Positions 17,015-25,966 of a stretch of DNA of 64,000 nucleotides are shown here, in pieces; position 1 is the stretch's first letter, and every line of letters begins with the position of its first letter. The stretch is from Roseofilum reptotaenium CS-1145. GTDB taxonomy: Bacteria; Cyanobacteriota; Cyanobacteriia; Cyanobacteriales; Desertifilaceae. The DNA is taken from positions 124,001 through 188,000 of the forward strand of contig NZ_JAQMUE010000088.1 in NCBI RefSeq assembly GCF_028330985.1, read 5' to 3'. The notes beneath the pieces are model-generated. The model worked only from the letters and a program-made list of their open reading frames with translations, was not told where the DNA came from and ran no database searches. The position numbers and the translations under genes were made by a program.

Positions 17015-19678
17015 GTGCGCCCTCTATTGCTACCCAAACGACGGGTGATGATTGCCGAGGCTTGTCTGATTGGATTAGTCTCTGGTTGTAGCGCCGTCTT
17101 ACTCAGAAATGGCATAGGAACCTTGGGGGGGTGGCGGATCTGGCTTACCCAAATCTTCCCCGCTTGGTTTGTCTTACCCATCATAGGCATGACCTTTGCC
17201 TTTTTCTCCGGTTGTTTGATTGAAGCGTTTGCCACTGAAACCCAAGGGAGTGGTATTGCCCACGTCAAAGCTGTTCTCGAAGGAACCCCACTTCCTCTGG
17301 GTTGGCGGACTGCTCTGGTTAAGCTTACTGCCGGATTGCTTTCTCTCTCTTCTGGACTCACCCTCGGTCGTCAAGGGCCAACTGTACAAATTGGAGCTGC
17401 TTTAGCTTCGGAAATTGCGAGGATTTTCCCCACCTCTCCTAACCATCGCCGGCAAATGGTCGCCGCTGGTGCCGCCGCAGGACTGGCGGCTGGCTTTAAT
17501 GCCCCGATCGCCGGCATGTTATTTGTATTAGAAGAATTACTCCATGATGTTTCGGAATTAACTCTAGAAACAGCGATCGGAGCCTCCTTTATCGGTGCAG
17601 TCGTCTCTCGCATCTTTGGAAATGACCTCGACCTCAATCGGGAAGTCAGTGCTTCGGTTGCCCATTTCTCTGCCCCAGAAATTCCGTCTTTCTTAATGCT
17701 AGGTATCCTAGCGGGAATTCTAGGTACACTCTTCAACCAAAGTATTATTACCAGCCTGACTCTCAATCGGCGCTTACCCCTGACTCTGCCTGCTCGCATG
17801 GCTTTAACTGGTTTAATTTCTGGCCTTTGTATTGCCTTATTGCCACAAACGTTTAATGACCATGCGGGTTTACGACAACTTTTGTTAGTCGGGGATCTTA
17901 AAGCTACTGAAGTCCTTCTTGCCTTTGTTGTTCATTTTTTACTCACCTGTTTAGCCTATGGTGCAGGGACACCTGGGGGACTCTTTGCCCCAACCCTAAC
18001 ATTAGGCGCAGCTCTTGGCTATTTGGTGGGTTACTCTCTAGGATTACCCCTCGGTATTTCTCCTGATACTTATGCCCTGGCGGGGATGGGAGCCTTTTTT
18101 AGTGCCGTGGGTAAAGTTCCCATGACCAGTATTGTGATTGTTTTTGAAATCACGGCAGATTTTAATTTGGTCTTACCCCTGATGATTGTGTCGGTGGTGG
18201 CCTATTTTGTATCCAGTTTGCTAGAGAAAAACTCCCTATACCAGCGTCTGTTGGTCTGGAATGGTATGGAAGCCCAAAGTCATCAACGCAAAACGCCGGA
18301 AGGCTTTGATGAATTGATTGCTGAGGATCTGATGCAACACCGGGTGGAAACCTTGAATCTCCATTTACCTTTAGATCAAGTGGTACAAGCGTTTTCTCGC
18401 TCTCATCATCGGGGATTTCCTGTGGTGCATGGAGGTCAGTTAGTCGGTATTGTTACTCAGGAAGATCTGAAGAAACGCAACATGAATCAGAAGGCCGTAT
18501 TGGGGGAAATCATGACCCCCGATCCGGTGAGTGTTCCACCCTCTTGTCCTTTAAGTGAGGTGGTGTATTGTTTGAATCGTTATAAACTCAGTCGTCTTCC
18601 AGTGACTGAGGGACGGAGGTTAGTGGGGATTATTACCCGCAGTGATATTATCCGGGCGGAGTCAGATTTGCTCAGTGGTATCGGGCCAACCTTGGGGCCG
18701 GCTGGTGGGACTTCTTATGTAATTTATAGAACACAGGGGCCGGCAACGGGTAAGGGCCGGATTTTGGTTCCAGTGGTCAATCAACGCACAGCAGCTTTAT
18801 TGTTACAGATGGCAGGGGCGATCGCCGCGGAACAAGATTATGAGTTGGAATGTCTGCAAGTCGCTTTGGTTTCCCATCATACTCCCGTCGATCAAGCTCG
18901 GGTCAGCTTTGATGCATTTCAACGCTGGACAAACTATACAGAAAAGTTGGGTGAACAGTTAGGCATTAGTGTCCATACTCAGGTGCGAGTCACCCATGAT
19001 ATTGGGAAAACGATTCTAGAGACGGTGAAGTATCGCCATGTGGATCTGTTGCTGATGGGATGGAAGGGAAAAACAACAACGGAGGGGCGCATTTTTGGGG
19101 ATGTGGTGGATACCTTAATTCGTCAAGCCCCTTGTGAAGTGGTGTTGGTGAAGTGGGCTACCCGTGGACAACAGGCGAAATGGCATTTTAATCGCTGGTT
19201 ACTGCCGTTGGCAGGAGGGCCAAATGCGATCGCCGGTGCTGAGTTGTTACCGGGTTTAATGCGCTTGCGATACATTCAGTTCAAATCGAAAGGCCACAAT
19301 TGGGATCAGCCCTTTTTTCCCCCAGAAATCCAATTGTGTCAGGTCTGTTCTCCAGAACAGAAAGCCCAGGTTTCTGGGATGTTGGAAGAGGTGCAGCAGT
19401 TTTTGCACAGTCGCTTAAAATCAGTTTCTTTGGTATCTGGAGACAGACACAAGGAAGAGTTAAGATTACCTAAATTGAGTCGGGTACAGCTCATCTCTGA
19501 ACAGGTCAGCGAAGCCATTATTCAACAAGCCCAAAAATCCCACATTGATGTCGTGATTATGGGAGCATCACGAGAAGGTTTACTCAAACAGGTGATTAAA
19601 GGCAACATTCCAGAGGCGATCGCCTCCGGATGCGATTGTACGGTGATTTTAGTGCGTCAAGCTATCTCTCTAACTTGA
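17015..19678 (+). CDS. ClC-family chloride channel/transporter with CBS pair and universal-stress domains
   Basis: An 887-residue membrane protein. Residues 1-420 are a ClC core: GSGIAHVKAVLEG (78-90), GRQGPTVQIG (118-127), GTPGGLFAPTLTLGA near 317, VPMTSIVIVFEIT near 363. A CBS pair follows (about 445-560: DLMQHRVETLN, GIVTQEDL, IMTPDPVSV, GIITRSDI), then two universal-stress-protein-like domains (about 575-720 and 725-887; motifs LLMGWKG and VIMGASREG). In most ClC antiporters the second motif is GREGP, whose Glu gates and couples protons; here the codon is CAA (Gln). The cytosolic CBS and USP domains suggest adenine-nucleotide regulation. Start: GTG 17015; no strong ribosome site. Confidence 0.92.
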   Translation: MRPLLLPKRRVMIAEACLIGLVSGCSAVLLRNGIGTLGGWRIWLTQIFPAWFVLPIIGMTFAFFSGCLIEAFATETQGSGIAHVKAVLEGTPLPLGWRTALVKLTAGLLSLSSGLTLGRQGPTVQIGAALASEIARIFPTSPNHRRQMVAAGAAAGLAAGFNAPIAGMLFVLEELLHDVSELTLETAIGASFIGAVVSRIFGNDLDLNREVSASVAHFSAPEIPSFLMLGILAGILGTLFNQSIITSLTLNRRLPLTLPARMALTGLISGLCIALLPQTFNDHAGLRQLLLVGDLKATEVLLAFVVHFLLTCLAYGAGTPGGLFAPTLTLGAALGYLVGYSLGLPLGISPDTYALAGMGAFFSAVGKVPMTSIVIVFEITADFNLVLPLMIVSVVAYFVSSLLEKNSLYQRLLVWNGMEAQSHQRKTPEGFDELIAEDLMQHRVETLNLHLPLDQVVQAFSRSHHRGFPVVHGGQLVGIVTQEDLKKRNMNQKAVLGEIMTPDPVSVPPSCPLSEVVYCLNRYKLSRLPVTEGRRLVGIITRSDIIRAESDLLSGIGPTLGPAGGTSYVIYRTQGPATGKGRILVPVVNQRTAALLLQMAGAIAAEQDYELECLQVALVSHHTPVDQARVSFDAFQRWTNYTEKLGEQLGISVHTQVRVTHDIGKTILETVKYRHVDLLLMGWKGKTTTEGRIFGDVVDTLIRQAPCEVVLVKWATRGQQAKWHFNRWLLPLAGGPNAIAGAELLPGLMRLRYIQFKSKGHNWDQPFFPPEIQLCQVCSPEQKAQVSGMLEEVQQFLHSRLKSVSLVSGDRHKEELRLPKLSRVQLISEQVSEAIIQQAQKSHIDVVIMGASREGLLKQVIKGNIPEAIASGCDCTVILVRQAISLT

Positions 19679-19707
19679 TCTTAACCGACTACCCATTTTT
19701 ATTAATT

Positions 19708-19797
19708 GATACAGTGCTTTGCTTGCGTTATGAGGGACAGTGTTGAATCCTCAAAGCTATGTACCAAAAGCCTATTCCCTAGCGCAAAGCGCTATAT
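19708..19797. repeat. dispersed intergenic repeat B, copy 3
   Basis: Shares GCTTTGCTTGCGTTATGAGG with copy 2, then GACAGTGTTGAATCC, ATGTACCA and the end TATTCCCTAGCGCAAAGCGC. It lies between two convergent genes, and its last bases touch the stop codon of the small membrane protein gene at 19797. Confidence 0.8.
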
Positions 19798-20174
19798 TAC
19801 TGAGTGTCTCTGCGTCCTAACTCATAAACCCCACAAGCAACACAGGCCAATAATCCCATGCTAATGGCCCAACTGTTACCTAATGTTGCTTCTACGGCCC
19901 AATTAAATAAACCACCGACGATGAGAAAGGGAATAATACTAAATAAGGAGGCATAAAAGGCATTTTGTGCTTCTCGACTTGCCCTCGTGCGTTCAAATTC
20001 CTCCACTGAGGTATAGAGACTGCGTTCGGCAAAATTAAACCACCGAGTTAGTTGCAGCATTATCCAATCACTAATGGGAGAAAAGCCTAAGTAAAGACCC
20101 AGAGACCAAAGGGTGGTTCCGGCGATCGCCGTTGTATTCAGTGAAAAGGAGAAGGGGAAAATGTCGGTGAGCAT
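19797..20174 (-). CDS. small membrane protein, unknown function
   Basis: About 125 residues, with hydrophobic segments near residues 10-32, 74-92 and 98-117 and a charged region between (AERSLYTSVEEFERTRASRE). I do not recognise the family. I chose ATG 20174; an in-frame TTG at 20216 would overlap the upstream stop by four bases and add 14 residues, which would fit translational coupling. It is the last of three same-strand genes headed by the 711-residue protein. Confidence 0.6.
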   Translation of the reverse strand: MLTDIFPFSFSLNTTAIAGTTLWSLGLYLGFSPISDWIMLQLTRWFNFAERSLYTSVEEFERTRASREAQNAFYASLFSIIPFLIVGGLFNWAVEATLGNSWAISMGLLACVACGVYELGRRDTQ

Positions 20175-20212
20175 GAAGACAGGCTGTTTGAATGCAATTC
20201 TACCTAGTGTAA

Positions 20213-20722
20213 TCAATTCTCCAACGTTTGCATTAAGGATTCAAAAAATAGATTAATGCTGTATAGGATCATACTCCATTGATTTTGGAGAATGTCCAGG
20301 GTGATGGCGCGATCGCGTGAGCGATACGGAGTATTATTACCCCTGATGTCAATTAAGGTATTATGCTTAAAATAGAGAACCTGCAAGTCTTCTACCACTC
20401 CAAACGCACCAAAAGGCAAATTCAAATTAATTGCGGCGATCTCTCTTAGGGTTCGATCGAGATGTTCTGAGGTAACTTTATCGCTTAACTCGATAAACAA
20501 TTGTAAAAATTCTTGCGTGGCAAAATCCTCGCTCTCATGCAGTTTAGGTAAAATACAAAATTGCCAATCGATAGGGAAACCATCTAAAAGATAAAAGCGG
20601 GCAAGCAGACCATAATAGGGAACCTCTTCTGTGGGTTCAATCCATTGATTTTCGATTTCCCAAGAAGTTAGGATCTCTTGAATGGAAACCAATAATTCAT
20701 GGGGGCGCTCTGAGGTCTCCAT
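20213..20722 (-). CDS. YbjN / secretion-chaperone-like protein
   Basis: A 169-residue acidic, soluble protein. The layout (N-terminal helix, beta-sheet block, LNLPFGAFGVVEDLQVLYFK, C-terminal helix) resembles YbjN-type and type III chaperone-type folds, a resemblance I judge by pattern only. It starts 8 bp after the stop of the upstream 711-residue gene, so the two are almost certainly co-transcribed, and a chaperone-client relation is a reasonable guess. No enzyme motif is visible. Confidence 0.55.
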   Translation of the reverse strand: METSERPHELLVSIQEILTSWEIENQWIEPTEEVPYYGLLARFYLLDGFPIDWQFCILPKLHESEDFATQEFLQLFIELSDKVTSEHLDRTLREIAAINLNLPFGAFGVVEDLQVLYFKHNTLIDIRGNNTPYRSRDRAITLDILQNQWSMILYSINLFFESLMQTLEN

Positions 20723-20730
20723 GATTTACT

Positions 20731-22866
20731 CTACTTACTGTAATCGAGTTGCGTAACTACATTACTGTGCGCCGGTAATCGGCTATTGGCAATTCTCTTG
20801 ACTGTGAGTTTGAGACCTAAACCAATCAAGACACACAATCCTGGATAGTGCCTCGGATTGAGATCGTTGGCTTGTAGATAATCGCGTAGTTTAGTCTTAT
20901 TCTCCTTCGCTGAATCCTCTTGAAGATCGTCTCGTTTCTGCAAGAGTTGCATATCGACTTGTGCCTGAGTGATAATCGTTTGAGCCATTTCATTGAGACG
21001 ATAGTAATAATATTGGTCAGCATTCACAAAACCTTCCCTTCTTAAGAGATAATCGCGAATTTGATCTCGGGCTTTTTCTTGGTTAGAAAAACCAAATTTT
21101 TTCGCCATAAATCCAGTTTTTACCGATCGACCTGTAAGTTTTTTATATCGTTCATTAACACCTAATTCTTCATCAACAAAATCATTCTTCCGCTTACGCC
21201 AACCAAAATATTTAGCTAGAGCCACTGTACCGCCAATTACCCCAGCAACAGCTAATGTTATCCATCCAATCGGCCCTAATCCAGCTAATAAGAGAGCGCC
21301 ACCGAGCATCATGGCGGTTCCTTTGGCAATTCTGGCTGCACCCAGCTTTTTGTCCCAACCTTGGTTTGTTGCTCCTAGTTTCGCCCCTTTCTTCAGGTCA
21401 GTATCGAGGTGAGGATCATCACTGTTGCTAATTTCTTCTAAATCTTGTTGATTTTGCCCAGCTTGACGATATTGACTGATCCCAACTCCGACGTTAATGG
21501 CTCCTCCAACAATGGCAAAGGCTCCTGCTGCGGAGGTTGCTGCTGCGGTCGAAAGTCCACTTCCGAGCTTATGGAGTATGCCTGTATTTTCGACTGCACT
21601 GGATAAGGTGACCAGTCCGGTACTGGTATAGCGGCCGATGTCAGCGAGGGTAGTGCCTAGCTTACCGATGCGAGTTTTATAGAGACCCAGATCATTATTG
21701 GCTAAAAGTTCTGTATATTCTCGATAGGCTGTAATCAGTAATCCTACGACTCCCAACAGGGAGCCAATTTCACTGCTCCAATCTGCGACGACTTGACCCC
21801 CAACGAGATTGGCCAAATGAGACGTAGAGGCAGAACCAATGGCAGCAATCGCGCCACCGAGTTCAGACATATCCTGGATAAAGGTCTCATCCCAGGGGTT
21901 GACTGCCCTAATGGTTTGCAGTGCGTCAGAAAATTTTGTCCAATCAAAGCCTTTACGACCCAACTTGCTCAGTTGTCTGGATTTGAGTTTAGATTTGGCT
22001 TCAGCTAAGGAAAAGTTACTGACCCCTAGCTGAGATAAAATCATGGCTCTTTGCAGAGGCCCTTGTCTTTTATAGAGATAAAAAATGTCGGAGTAACCGG
22101 AGGTACTGGCTTTGTGTTCAATCCAATTATCAACGGGGATTAAGAGAGATAAGAGTTGTTTTTCTTTTTTGTTTTTCTCTTCTAATAATTGATTTTTGGC
22201 ATCTTTTAATTCTGAAATTTTTTGTTCTAGTTTAATTTTATCGGGGGTGAGGGGAGCTTTGTGAGAGGGCGGTTGGTTGCGATCGCTCTGTGACTCAGAA
22301 TTGTCTGTATTGGGGGGTGAGGGAGCCTGCTGGGTGGGGGGTTGTATGGTTCGGTTGGATGTGGAGTCTTGGGGTGCTTCTGTGCCAGAGGTTAGGTTAT
22401 CACGCTGGATCGTCGATTGGCGCTGCAACAGGTGAGCGGGTTTCCAGGGAGTGATGGGAGAGCGATCGCCTAATGGTTGTAAGGTTGAGGAGAGATGTCC
22501 CCAGTTGAGGTTTTGTTTGGGTGGAGTAGGAGATTGGGGTTGAGGAGATCGCCGAATGGTTCCCAAAAGGGGAGATTTGTGGGGCGGGGAAATACTGCGG
22601 TCTTGCCGAGCGAGACGCTTGGGATAGAGGCGATCTGTGGGATTTTCGGGAGCAGAGGGCGATTGATATAAATTCTCTTGCGGCGCTAAAGTCGAAACTT
22701 TGTCCCATACTTCCCTAGAATCCACCGGTAGACGTTGGACAGTCGAAGAAGACGGAGTATTGTGTTGGCTCAGTTCAGGGGTTGTCTTCACCCAAGGACG
22801 GGACTTAGGCAATTGGGTTTTAGGCTGTACAGTTTCCTGAACGGTTCGTTTGCGTCGAATTTTCAT
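20731..22866 (-). CDS. large protein with disordered N-terminus and glycine-rich hydrophobic core, possible exported effector
   Basis: A 711-residue protein I cannot place in a family. Residues 1 to about 215 are Pro/Ser/Gln-rich and disordered, with QR dipeptides (STVQRLP, LLQRQSTIQRD). Residues about 215-245 form a Lys/Glu coiled coil. Residues about 335-575 contain long Gly/Ala-rich hydrophobic stretches (GGAIAAIGSAS, SAAGAFAIVGGAINVGVG, MMLGGALLLAGLGPIGW) followed by basic WRKRK. The C-terminus is charged and helical. QR-rich disordered leaders occur in proteins near contractile injection systems, and Gly-rich cores suggest membrane insertion; both are analogies. ATG 22866 was chosen over 22902. 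Confidence 0.6.
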   Translation of the reverse strand: MKIRRKRTVQETVQPKTQLPKSRPWVKTTPELSQHNTPSSSTVQRLPVDSREVWDKVSTLAPQENLYQSPSAPENPTDRLYPKRLARQDRSISPPHKSPLLGTIRRSPQPQSPTPPKQNLNWGHLSSTLQPLGDRSPITPWKPAHLLQRQSTIQRDNLTSGTEAPQDSTSNRTIQPPTQQAPSPPNTDNSESQSDRNQPPSHKAPLTPDKIKLEQKISELKDAKNQLLEEKNKKEKQLLSLLIPVDNWIEHKASTSGYSDIFYLYKRQGPLQRAMILSQLGVSNFSLAEAKSKLKSRQLSKLGRKGFDWTKFSDALQTIRAVNPWDETFIQDMSELGGAIAAIGSASTSHLANLVGGQVVADWSSEIGSLLGVVGLLITAYREYTELLANNDLGLYKTRIGKLGTTLADIGRYTSTGLVTLSSAVENTGILHKLGSGLSTAAATSAAGAFAIVGGAINVGVGISQYRQAGQNQQDLEEISNSDDPHLDTDLKKGAKLGATNQGWDKKLGAARIAKGTAMMLGGALLLAGLGPIGWITLAVAGVIGGTVALAKYFGWRKRKNDFVDEELGVNERYKKLTGRSVKTGFMAKKFGFSNQEKARDQIRDYLLRREGFVNADQYYYYRLNEMAQTIITQAQVDMQLLQKRDDLQEDSAKENKTKLRDYLQANDLNPRHYPGLCVLIGLGLKLTVKRIANSRLPAHSNVVTQLDYSK

Positions 22867-23168
22867 GATTTGCCATGGCCAATTTACGGCCCTACCGCCC
22901 ATTATATAGCCTTGAGGGAGTTGTCATTGCCATCCCAGGGAGGCGGATCGCCCATGTCAGTTAACCACGGAGGCACTGAGAAAGAGAGAAGGGATATAAT
23001 TACCGGTTATCTGAAAGAAACCGGTTATCTAAAAGAATGGGCTGAATTTCTTCAGTTTACATCATTATTACTTCAGGCATTGCAAGAATCGGGTGTGGAA
23101 TGAGATGGTGTGCCCTTTGACTCTGCTCAGGGCACACGACTTTATCATGACTACATGATGACTACCAC
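22867..23168. other. interval between the 711-residue gene and aspS, with a small decayed ORF
   Basis: A frame at 22954-23103 (+) reads MSVNHGGTEKERRDI, then TGYLKE twice, then 21 further residues (49 in total). NHGGTEKE is typical of short N-terminal relics of GxxExxY-type proteins. The TGYLKE duplication reflects an 18-bp tandem repeat at 23002-23037 with one mismatch. No ribosome site precedes the ATG. I regard it as a remnant. The promoter of the 711-residue gene should also lie here. Confidence 0.4.
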
Positions 23169-24965
23169 TTACCCATTTTTTGCCTTAGGTTTGTGGGTGG
23201 AAGCCACAGAAAGTTCTTTCAACTGGCGATTATCCACGGTTGCAGGAGCATCGGTGAGCAAACACCGCGCTTGCTGGGTTTTGGGGAAGGCAATCACATC
23301 GCGGATAGAGTCTTCACCGGCAAGAAGCATTACCAGTCGGTCTAAGCCATAGGCAATTCCGCCGTGGGGAGGCGTTCCATATTCAAAGGCTTCTAGGAGA
23401 AAGCCAAATTTATTATGGGCTTCTTCGGGGGATAATCCGATCGCCTCAAACACCTTTTCCTGAATCTCCCGTTGATAGATCCGCAGGCTTCCCCCACCAA
23501 TCTCATTGCCGTTATAGACCAGATCGTAGGCTCTGGCACGGGCAGTTTTGATGTCGTCTAGGTCTTCTGGGTTGGGTGCGGTGAAGGGGTGATGCATGGC
23601 TTCAAAGCGCTTTTCATCAGGATTCCATTCAAACATGGGGAATTCGGTGACCCAAATCAGGTTAATTTGATTGTCGTCAATGAGTCCCATTTGTTTGCCA
23701 ATCACTTGCCGCAACCGGTCTAGGGTTTTGTTCACTGTAGCGGTATCTCCGGCTCCAAAGAGGAGTAAATGGCCGGCTTCGGCTCCGGTGCGTTGCAGGA
23801 TTTCCTGTTTTTGTTCGGCACTGAGGTTATCTTTAATTGCGCCAATGGTGTCGATTTCACCATTTTCACGGACGCGGATATAGGCGAGACCTTTTGCTCC
23901 AGCTTCGGTGGCTTCTTTGAACAGTTCGCCACCGGGTTTAATCGCTACATTGGAAATGTTATCGTTGCCGTTGGGAATGGGCAAAATTTTCACCGCGCCA
24001 CCAGCGGCAACGGCTCCAGAAAAGACTTTAAACCCGCACTCTTTGACGACATCTGAAACTTCGACTAATTCAAGTCCAAATCGGGTATCGGGGCGATCGC
24101 ATCCATAGCGCTCCATGGATTCTTTGTAGGTGATGCGGGGAAAGGGTCGGGGAATGTCAATATTTTTAATGGTTTTGAAGATGTGACAGACTAATCCTTC
24201 ATTCAGGTTAATAATGTCTTCTTCGGACATGAAGCTCATTTCCATGTCTAATTGGGTAAATTCCGGCTGGCGATCAGCTCGCAGGTCTTCATCCCGGAAG
24301 CAACGAGCAATCTGATAATACCGGTCAAACCCGGAGACCATCAGTAACTGTTTAAACAGTTGTGGGGATTGGGGCAGGGCGTACCATTCCCCCGCATTCA
24401 CCCGACTGGGAACGAGGTAATCCCTTGCTCCTTCTGGGGTGGAGCGGGTGAGGATAGGGGTTTCTACTTCAATAAAGTGTTGTTCGTCTTCTAAGTAGCG
24501 ACGGATAGCTTTTATGACTTGGTGGCGGAGTTGTAAGTTGCCACTCATGCGATCGCGTCTCAAGTCTAAATAGCGATACTTCAGCCGCAAATCTTCCCGT
24601 ACAGCCTCCTCTTCGTAACTGGAGACCTGAAACGGCATTTGCCGGTGAATGCCGTTGAGTAGCTCAATTTTATCGGCGTAAATCTCAATTTCTCCCGTGG
24701 CAATTTTGGGGTTGAGTGAATCTTCGGGTCTCTGGGTGACTCGTCCCTCAATGGTTACCACATACTCATTGCGCAGTTTTTCCGCCAGTCCATAGGAGTC
24801 GGGTGTCCGGTCTGGATCGCTAACAATTTGCACGATTCCGGTGCGATCGCGCAAGTCCAGAAAAATTACACCACCATGATCGCGACGGCGATCGACCCAA
24901 CCACACAGGGTTACCGTCTCGCCAATGTTTTTTCCTTGTAATTCTCCGCAGTAGTGGGTTCGCAT
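23169..24965 (-). CDS. aspS: aspartate--tRNA ligase
   Basis: Class II aminoacyl-tRNA synthetase charging tRNA-Asp, and possibly tRNA-Asn in organisms using the transamidation route. The 598-residue protein is full length for the bacterial type: N-terminal OB-fold ([20 protein letters not shown]), motif 2 ([20 protein letters not shown]) near residue 220, a GAD insertion domain (about 300-420), and motif 3 ([21 protein letters not shown]) near 550. Monocistronic as far as can be seen. Confidence 0.97.
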   Translation of the reverse strand: MRTHYCGELQGKNIGETVTLCGWVDRRRDHGGVIFLDLRDRTGIVQIVSDPDRTPDSYGLAEKLRNEYVVTIEGRVTQRPEDSLNPKIATGEIEIYADKIELLNGIHRQMPFQVSSYEEEAVREDLRLKYRYLDLRRDRMSGNLQLRHQVIKAIRRYLEDEQHFIEVETPILTRSTPEGARDYLVPSRVNAGEWYALPQSPQLFKQLLMVSGFDRYYQIARCFRDEDLRADRQPEFTQLDMEMSFMSEEDIINLNEGLVCHIFKTIKNIDIPRPFPRITYKESMERYGCDRPDTRFGLELVEVSDVVKECGFKVFSGAVAAGGAVKILPIPNGNDNISNVAIKPGGELFKEATEAGAKGLAYIRVRENGEIDTIGAIKDNLSAEQKQEILQRTGAEAGHLLLFGAGDTATVNKTLDRLRQVIGKQMGLIDDNQINLIWVTEFPMFEWNPDEKRFEAMHHPFTAPNPEDLDDIKTARARAYDLVYNGNEIGGGSLRIYQREIQEKVFEAIGLSPEEAHNKFGFLLEAFEYGTPPHGGIAYGLDRLVMLLAGEDSIRDVIAFPKTQQARCLLTDAPATVDNRQLKELSVASTHKPKAKNG

Positions 24966-25057
24966 GGTGGTTCCTAGCGTTCAGTAGAGTTCTTGCTTAA
25001 CACAACTTCCCCATTATCCAACAAGAATGGCGGTACTGGCGATCCAAAAATTTTTCC

Positions 25058-25114
25058 TTGACAACTCGAAGTCATTATGAGTATGATTAGATTAATCCAA
25101 ATTCATAACGACTT
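25058..25114 (+). promoter_or_regulatory. promoter and inverted-repeat operator of the peroxiredoxin-glutaredoxin gene
   Basis: TTGACA (25058-25063) and TATGAT (25082-25087) with an 18-base spacer form a good promoter. AAGTCATTATGAG (25069-25081) lies in the spacer, and its inverted partner TTCATAACGACTT lies at 25102-25114, 11 of 13 positions complementary. The arrangement suggests a repressor site. TATGAGTATGAT recurs exactly in front of the 2-Cys peroxiredoxin gene at 48275. Confidence 0.65.
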
Positions 25115-25146
25115 CGTTTTACTTGTCTGTCAGGAGATCAACACTT

Positions 25147-25878
25147 ATGTTGCAGAATAAAGAAGGCCAAACCGTACCCAACGTCAGTTTCCGCGCTCGC
25201 GTCAACAACGAATGGAAAGACATCAGTACTGATGAGCTATTTGGTGGCAAAACGGTTATCGTCTTTTCCCTTCCTGGAGCATTCACCCCTACCTGCTCCT
25301 CTACCCATGTTCCTGGATATAACGAACTTGCGGACGTTTTCAAAGCTAACGGAGTTGATGAAATTATCTGCGTATCCGTTAACGATACTTTTGTAATGGA
25401 TGCATGGGCGAAAGATCAAAAAGCCGATAAAATCACCTTCATTCCCGATGGTAACGGAGACTTCAGTGCTGGCATGGGTATGTTAGTAGACAAACAAGAC
25501 CTCGGGTTTGGTCAACGCTCTTGGCGCTACTCCATGCTCGTCAAAGATAAAACCATTGACAAAATGTTCATCGAACCGGAAAAACCTGGCGATCCTTTCG
25601 AGGTTTCCGATGCAGAAACCATGCTCCAACATATTAATCCCAGCGCCGTTAAGCCGAAAATGGTATCTCTATTTACTAAAGTCGGCTGTCCCTTCTGCGC
25701 CAAAGCCAAAGCCCTGCTGCAAGAAAAGGGATTAGAATACGAAGAAATTGTACTTGCCGATGCTGTAAGCACCCGTTCTCTTCAAGCGATTACTGGCAAA
25801 ATTACGGTTCCCCAAGTCTTCATTGATGGTCAACATATTGGCGGTTCAGAAGATTTAGCGGCTTACTTCGCTTCCTAG
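25147..25878 (+). CDS. peroxiredoxin-glutaredoxin fusion
   Basis: A 243-residue two-domain antioxidant enzyme. Residues 1-165 are a Prx5-type peroxiredoxin with peroxidatic Cys50 in LPGAFTPTCSSTHVPGY. Residues about 171-243 are a glutaredoxin with CPFC (Cys181/Cys184), TVPQVF and GGSEDL. The fusion lets glutathione reduce the peroxidase directly; such hybrids are known in several bacteria and cyanobacteria. ATG 25147 follows CAGGAGATC and matches the domain start, so the longer in-frame GTG at 25123 is rejected. Confidence 0.94.
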   Translation: MLQNKEGQTVPNVSFRARVNNEWKDISTDELFGGKTVIVFSLPGAFTPTCSSTHVPGYNELADVFKANGVDEIICVSVNDTFVMDAWAKDQKADKITFIPDGNGDFSAGMGMLVDKQDLGFGQRSWRYSMLVKDKTIDKMFIEPEKPGDPFEVSDAETMLQHINPSAVKPKMVSLFTKVGCPFCAKAKALLQEKGLEYEEIVLADAVSTRSLQAITGKITVPQVFIDGQHIGGSEDLAAYFAS

Positions 25879-25892
25879 CGATCGCGCAACCG

Positions 25893-25956
25893 AGAAACCG
25901 GGTTTCTACTTGTACATTCTAGTGTCCTTGTTCACAGAAATAGAAACCTGGTTTCT
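25893..25956. repeat. paired short palindromes between convergent genes
   Basis: AGAAACCGGGTTTCT (25893-25907) and AGAAACCTGGTTTCT (25942-25956) are two near-identical palindromes in the gap between the convergent peroxiredoxin and DUF3419 genes. They could form hairpins that end transcription from both sides, or be copies of a small dispersed repeat. Confidence 0.6.
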
Positions 25957-25966
25957 TGCCCCCTTA

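Noticed and set aside
20731-22866. DUF4157-type metallopeptidase effector
   Set aside because: The QR-rich leader is suggestive, but there is no HExxH motif in the protein.
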